Origin: an uncultured Actinomycetes bacterium
GTDB taxonomy: Bacteria > Actinomycetota > Thermoleophilia > Miltoncostaeales > Miltoncostaeaceae
Direction: 5' to 3'
DNA length: 8,950 nt
NCBI GenBank assembly: GCA_937862675.1
Contig: CALMEC010000485.1
Span: 1 to 8,950 of the forward strand
Position 1 is the first letter of the stretch, and each line of letters starts with the position of its first letter. This document shows, one piece after another, positions 5,083 through 8,950 of the stretch. The notes below the pieces were generated by a model, which saw nothing but the letters and a program-made list of their open reading frames with translations, was not told the DNA's origin and searched no databases. The position numbers and the translations under genes are program-made.

Positions 5083-6006
5083 GTGCAGGAATCCGAGAAG
5101 ATCTGGCACAACGGCCAGTTTGTGAATTGGGCGGATGCGAGGGTTCATGTCCTCACGCACGCACTCCACTACGGGACCTCGGTCTTCGAGGGCATCCGCG
5201 CCTACTCCACCCCCGGGGGCCCCGCGATCCTCAAGCTGGACGCGCACCTCGACCGGTTCGAGCGCTCCGCGCAGATGTACTTCATGGACATCCCGTTCGA
5301 CCGGGCGGCCCTCCGCGACGCGGTGCTCGCGGTGGTCGCCGAGAACGGGCTGGGCTCCTGTTACATCCGGCCACTGGCGTACCGCGGATACGGAACGATG
5401 GGGCTCTTCCCGCTGGATGCCCCGGTGGACGTGTCCATCGCCGCGTGGGAGTGGGGTGCATACCTCGGTGAGGAGGGGCTCCGCAACGGCATCCGCGCCA
5501 AGATCTCCACCTGGCGGCGGATCGGCAACAACACCATCCCCGGTGCGGCGAAGGCCGGTGGCCAGTACCTCAACTCCATCCTCGCGAAGATCGAGGCCGA
5601 CAAGGGCGGCTATGCTGAGGCGATCCTGCTCAACGAGCAGGGGGACGTGTGCGACGGCTCCGGCGAGAACATCTTCGTGGTGAAGGACGGGGTCGTCATC
5701 ACGCCGGGTCTCCAGGCGGCCATCCTCGAGGGCATCACCCGCAACGCGATATTCGAGATCGCCGCGGACGAGGGCATCACCGTCGTCGAGCGCGCCATCA
5801 GTCGCGCGGAGCTCTACTACGCGGACGAGGTGTTCGTGACCGGCACCGCGGCCGAGGTCTGCCCGATCACCTCCGTCGACGACCACGAGCTCGGTGAGCC
5901 GGGTCCGGTGACCCGGCGTCTGCAGGAACGCTTCTTCGCGGTCACGCGCGGGGAGGACCCGACCTTCCAGGACTGGCTGACCCCGGTGAAAGGGGGCGCG
6001 GTATGA
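5083..6006 (+). CDS. ilvE: Branched-chain amino-acid aminotransferase
   Basis: IlvE is a class IV PLP enzyme that transfers the amino group of glutamate to the 2-oxo acids of Ile, Leu and Val. The 307-residue length matches short bacterial IlvE (E. coli 308). Visible features are HALHYGTSVFEGIRAY (26-41), CYIRPLAYRGYGTMGL (93-108), and IPGAAKAGGQYLNS, whose K157 is the PLP lysine (E. coli K159) with Y162 nearby. GSGENIF and the late VFVTGTAAEV segment, which bind PLP phosphate and substrate, are also present. I chose GTG 5083 because the family consensus (IWHNGQFVNWADA) begins there; a longer in-frame start at 5014 adds residues without homology. The stop overlaps the cimA start by 4 nt (ATGA), so the two are translationally coupled. 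The call as ilvE rather than D-amino-acid aminotransferase rests on the length, the motifs and cimA next door. Confidence 0.96.
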   Translation: MQESEKIWHNGQFVNWADARVHVLTHALHYGTSVFEGIRAYSTPGGPAILKLDAHLDRFERSAQMYFMDIPFDRAALRDAVLAVVAENGLGSCYIRPLAYRGYGTMGLFPLDAPVDVSIAAWEWGAYLGEEGLRNGIRAKISTWRRIGNNTIPGAAKAGGQYLNSILAKIEADKGGYAEAILLNEQGDVCDGSGENIFVVKDGVVITPGLQAAILEGITRNAIFEIAADEGITVVERAISRAELYYADEVFVTGTAAEVCPITSVDDHELGEPGPVTRRLQERFFAVTRGEDPTFQDWLTPVKGGAV

Positions 6007-7586
6007 CCCATGTCGCCATCTACGACACCACTCTGCGGGACGGGCAACAGCGTGAGGGCATGAGCCTCACGGTCGGCGAGCAGATGGCCATCGCCGCACA
6101 GCTCGCGGAGTTCGGGATCGACTATCTGGAGGCCGGCTTCCCGTCGTCCAACCCGAAGGAACGCGAGCTGTTCGCGGCGCTGGAGCGCGAGGACATGGGC
6201 GCCACCAAGGTGGCGGCGTTCGGGATGACACGGCGACGTGACACCACGCCCGACACCGATGCGGGGCTGCGGGGACTCGCCGAATGCTTCGCACCGGTCA
6301 CCACCATCGTCGGGAAGACGTGGGACCTGCACCTCGAGAAGGTGCTGCGCGTCACCCGTGACGAGAACCTCCGCATCATCGAGGACTCCGTCGCATTCCT
6401 GGTCGCACAGGGCAAGGAGGTGGTCTACGACGCGGAGCACTTCTTCGACGCCTACAAGGCCCATCCGGAGTATGCGCTCCGCTGCCTCCGGGCGGCGGCG
6501 GACGGCGGGGCCTCCTGGGTCGTGCCGTGCGACACGAACGGCGGAACGCTCCCCGGTCGGCTCGGGACCGTCGTCGCCGAGGTCGTCGACGCGCTCGGAG
6601 GCGTACCGGTCGGCATCCACTGTCACAACGACGCGGAGTGCGGTGTGGCCAACTCGCTCGCCGCAGTCGACGCGGGCGCGCGCCAGATCCAGGGCACGGT
6701 CAACGGGTACGGCGAGCGGTGCGGGAACGCCAACCTGGTCTCGATCATCCCGTCGCTCGCAGTGAAGATGGGCTACGACGTCTCCGCCGCCGGGCACCTG
6801 TCCGAGATCGCCCGCGTCAGCCACTTCGTCGCCGAGACGGCCAACCTGCCGCCGGACCAGTGGGCCCCGTACGTGGGCTACAACGCGTTCGCCCACAAGG
6901 GCGGCATGCACGCGTCGGCGATCCTCCACGACCCCGGCACCTACGAGCACATCGATCCCGATCTGGTGGGGAACGGCCGGCACGTCCCGGTCAGCGAGCT
7001 CTCCGGCCGCGGGACGATCCTCGCGAAGGCCGAGCAGTTCGGCGTCACGCCGGACGCCGATCAGCTCGCCGCCATCCTCGAGACCGTCAAGGACATGGAG
7101 CACCGCGGGTATCACTTCGAGGTGGCCGACGCGTCGTTCGAGATGCTGGTCCGGCGTGAGCTGGGCGTGTACCGCCCGCTGTTCGAGCTGGAGAGCTTCC
7201 GGGTCATCACGGAGGACCGCGCCGACGGGCATGTGGCGACGGAGGCAACGGTGAAGATCCACCACGAGGGACAGCGCCTCGTCGCCACCGCGGAGGGCAA
7301 CGGCCCGGTCAACGCGCTCGACACGGCGCTGCGACTCGCCCTGGACGGTCGCGTGAAGGGGCTCGACCGGATCGAACTCGTCAACTTCAAGGTTCGGATC
7401 CTCGACGAGCACAAGGGCACGGCCGCGGTCACACGCGTTCTGATCGACACGACCGACGGCGAGCGGACCTGGGGGAGCATCGGCGTCAGCGAGAACCTGA
7501 TCGAGGCATCCTGGGCGGCGCTCGTCGACAGCCTCGAGTACGGGATCGCCGCCACCCCCGCCGAGCGTCCGGCCCCGGCGGCCTGA
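6003..7586 (+). CDS. cimA: (R)-citramalate synthase
   Basis: CimA condenses pyruvate and acetyl-CoA to (R)-citramalate, the first step of the threonine-independent route to isoleucine. The protein is 527 residues, the usual CimA length. Catalytic TIM-barrel features are YDTTLRDGQQREG (R12, D13), VVYDAEHFFDAYKAHPEYAL (141-160), CDTNGGTLP, IHCHNDAECGVANS (metal ligands H206, H208), and INGYGERCGNAN-type sequence with N242. AFAHKGGMHASA and SELSGRGTI follow, then a LeuA-type C-terminal regulatory domain from about residue 395 to 515. The YDAEHFFD and GERCGNANL signatures favour CimA over 2-isopropylmalate synthase or homocitrate synthase. ATG 6003 has an AGGGGG site 6 nt upstream and overlaps the ilvE stop. 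Its own stop overlaps the next start by one base (TGATG). Feedback inhibition by isoleucine through the C-terminal domain is known for the family and not shown here. Confidence 0.95.
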   Translation: MTHVAIYDTTLRDGQQREGMSLTVGEQMAIAAQLAEFGIDYLEAGFPSSNPKERELFAALEREDMGATKVAAFGMTRRRDTTPDTDAGLRGLAECFAPVTTIVGKTWDLHLEKVLRVTRDENLRIIEDSVAFLVAQGKEVVYDAEHFFDAYKAHPEYALRCLRAAADGGASWVVPCDTNGGTLPGRLGTVVAEVVDALGGVPVGIHCHNDAECGVANSLAAVDAGARQIQGTVNGYGERCGNANLVSIIPSLAVKMGYDVSAAGHLSEIARVSHFVAETANLPPDQWAPYVGYNAFAHKGGMHASAILHDPGTYEHIDPDLVGNGRHVPVSELSGRGTILAKAEQFGVTPDADQLAAILETVKDMEHRGYHFEVADASFEMLVRRELGVYRPLFELESFRVITEDRADGHVATEATVKIHHEGQRLVATAEGNGPVNALDTALRLALDGRVKGLDRIELVNFKVRILDEHKGTAAVTRVLIDTTDGERTWGSIGVSENLIEASWAALVDSLEYGIAATPAERPAPAA

Positions 7587-8707
7587 TGGCGGATCAGATC
7601 CCGCTGGCAAAGCCGGTCATCGGTGACCGGGAGATCGAGCTCGTCACCGAGGTCCTCCGATCCGGGCAGCTCTCACTCGGCCCCGTCCTCCGGCGCTTCG
7701 AGCAGATGTGGGCCGACCGCGCCGGCGTCGCGCACGCGATCGCCTGTTCGTCGGGTACGGCCGGGCTCCACGTGGCGCTGCACCAGGCCAGGATCGGCCC
7801 TGGTGACGAGGTCATCGTCCCGTCGTTCACGTTCGTGGCCTCGGCCAACGCGATCCTGTTCACGGGGGCCACGCCGGTCTTCGTCGAGGTCGATCCGCTC
7901 ACGTTCAACCTGGACCCGGCCGCGGTCGAGGCGGCGATCACCCCCCGCACCCGCGCCATCGAGATCGTGGACATCTTCGGCTACCCGGCCGAGCTCCCCA
8001 CGCTCATCGACATCGCCCACCGTCACGATCTGGCGATCGTCGAGGACGCCTGCCAGGCGATCGGCGGGGGATACGACGGCCGTCCGTACGGATCGTGGGG
8101 GCATCCGGCCATCCTCGCCTTCTACGCCAACAAGCAGATGACGACGGCGGAGGGCGGCATCATCCTCACCGACGACGACGAGGTCGCCCGGCAGGCGCTG
8201 TCGCTCGTCAACCAGGGCCGGTCCGATTCCGGGGCGTGGCTCGTCCACTCGCAGCTGGGCTTCAACTACCGCATGTCCGATGTGCATGCGGCCATCGGCA
8301 TCGGGCAGCTGGAGCGGCTCGACGACATGCTCGCGGCGCGATCACGCGTCGCAGGGTGGTATCAGGCCGCCGTGGCCGAGATCGACGGGGTGACCGCGAT
8401 GTACGAGGGGCCGCAGGAGCGCTCGTGGTTCGTGTACGCCCCCCGCCTGGACGCGGACATCGACCGCGACGCGGTCATCGCGGCGCTGGAGCGCCGGGGG
8501 ATCCCGGCGAAGCCGTATCTTCCCTGCGTCCACCTGCAGCCCTACTACCGCGAGGCACACGGGTACCGGCCGGGCTTTCTTCCGGTCACCGAGGCGATAA
8601 GCGCCTCGACGGTGGCCCTCCCGTTCTTCGCCGAGATGACGCAGACCCAGGTCGGTGCGGTCACCGACGCGCTCGTCGCGGCCGTCGCCGAGGTGAGGGG
8701 CGCATGA
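7586..8707 (+). CDS. DegT/DnrJ/EryC1/StrS-family PLP aminotransferase
   Basis: This is a 373-residue fold-type I PLP enzyme of the family that usually aminates nucleotide-linked keto-sugars (perosamine synthase, PseC and others). Visible are PLAKPVIGDREI at the N-terminus, CSSGTAGLHVAL (54-65), GDEVIVPSFTFVASANAI, and VEDACQAIG with D154 contacting the PLP ring. FYANKQMTTAEGG follows with K183 as the Schiff-base lysine, then GFNYRMSDVHAAIG. All core residues look intact, so it should be an active aminotransferase rather than a dehydratase-type member. The common SEhQAAIG reads SDVHAAIG. ATG 7586 overlaps the cimA stop by one base and has no Shine-Dalgarno of its own, implying reinitiation. 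The stop overlaps argH by 4 nt. No sugar-nucleotide genes are in view, so the substrate is unknown; an amino-acid pathway role or a cell-surface sugar are both possible. Confidence 0.92.
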   Translation: MADQIPLAKPVIGDREIELVTEVLRSGQLSLGPVLRRFEQMWADRAGVAHAIACSSGTAGLHVALHQARIGPGDEVIVPSFTFVASANAILFTGATPVFVEVDPLTFNLDPAAVEAAITPRTRAIEIVDIFGYPAELPTLIDIAHRHDLAIVEDACQAIGGGYDGRPYGSWGHPAILAFYANKQMTTAEGGIILTDDDEVARQALSLVNQGRSDSGAWLVHSQLGFNYRMSDVHAAIGIGQLERLDDMLAARSRVAGWYQAAVAEIDGVTAMYEGPQERSWFVYAPRLDADIDRDAVIAALERRGIPAKPYLPCVHLQPYYREAHGYRPGFLPVTEAISASTVALPFFAEMTQTQVGAVTDALVAAVAEVRGA

Positions 8708-8950
8708 GCGAGTCCGCGCGGATGTGGGGCGGACGCTTCTCCGGCACACCGGCCGAGGCGTTCGACCGTCTCAACGAATCGCTCTCCGTCGACGTGCGCA
8801 TGTGGCGCGAGGACATCCGCGGCTCGCGGGCGCACGCCCGGATGCTCGGCGCATGCGGCATCCTCGACGATCGGGACGTCCACGACATCCTGGACGGGCT
8901 CGATGGCGTCGAGGCGGAGTTCGCCGACGGGATATTCGTGTTCCAGCCGG
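8704..8950 (+). CDS. argH: Argininosuccinate lyase (N-terminal part)
   Basis: ArgH splits argininosuccinate into arginine and fumarate, the last step of arginine synthesis. Only the first 82 residues are in the window; the frame is open at the right edge. MWGGRFSGTPAEAFDRLNES (7-26) and REDIRGSRAHARMLGACGIL match the N-terminal signature of the family, including the DI-GS-AHA-ML pattern. The start at ATG 8704 is well supported: AGGTGAGG (8691-8698) closely matches the 16S 3'-end complement at good spacing, and the ATG overlaps the stop of the DegT-family gene (ATGA). argH is often next to argG, which is not in view; here it is coupled to branched-chain and aminotransferase genes instead. Confidence 0.95.
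   Translation, partial: MSESARMWGGRFSGTPAEAFDRLNESLSVDVRMWREDIRGSRAHARMLGACGILDDRDVHDILDGLDGVEAEFADGIFVFQP

Noticed and set aside
5817..7610. 597-codon open frame on the minus strand opposite ilvE and cimA
   Set aside because: Antisense shadow of strongly G/C-biased real genes; its translation shows no family signatures and both plus-strand genes are unambiguous.
1..8950. CRISPR arrays, insertion sequences, prophage genes or att sites
   Set aside because: No regularly spaced direct repeats, transposase or integrase motifs, or tRNA targets were seen on either strand.

Overview
The window is GC-rich bacterial DNA with strong G/C preference at third codon positions, several GTG starts and tightly packed ATGA/TGATG gene junctions. 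Together with MurT-type cell-wall amidation and a FhuF-like (2Fe-2S) protein, this points to a high-GC Gram-positive, most likely Actinomycetota. A citramalate synthase gene in the branched-chain amino-acid cluster would fit a deep-branching lineage, but the sequence alone does not fix the class.

Layout, left to right. On the minus strand, rpiA (410-1075) is followed after 4 nt by the 5' part of murT (1-405, running off the left edge). A 132-bp divergent spacer separates them from the plus-strand genes: a metallo-beta-lactamase-fold hydrolase (1208-2200) and leuB (2236-3312). leuB ends in a perfect 12-bp hairpin without a U-tract. About 820 bp with no convincing gene follow (3313-4132), dense in inverted repeats, including a perfect 22-bp palindrome. 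An 11-codon reading frame (4133-4168) overlaps the GTG start of a FhuF-like iron-sulfur protein gene (4165-4986). From 5083 to the right edge runs a tightly coupled set: ilvE, cimA, a DegT/DnrJ-family aminotransferase, and the start of argH. Successive genes there overlap by 4, 1 and 4 nt.

How the genes work together. CimA makes citramalate from pyruvate and acetyl-CoA. LeuB, with LeuCD encoded elsewhere, can convert this to 2-oxobutyrate for isoleucine and also serves leucine synthesis. IlvE performs the final transamination for Ile, Leu and Val. ArgH performs the last step of arginine synthesis. The DegT-family enzyme sits between branched-chain and arginine genes with no sugar-nucleotide genes in view, so its substrate is open. 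The FhuF-like gene sits alone between leuB and ilvE with no siderophore genes in view.

Most of the window is ordinary biosynthesis. The least explained parts are the structured non-coding stretch with the coupled mini-ORF ahead of the FhuF-like gene, and the DegT-family enzyme in the amino-acid operon.
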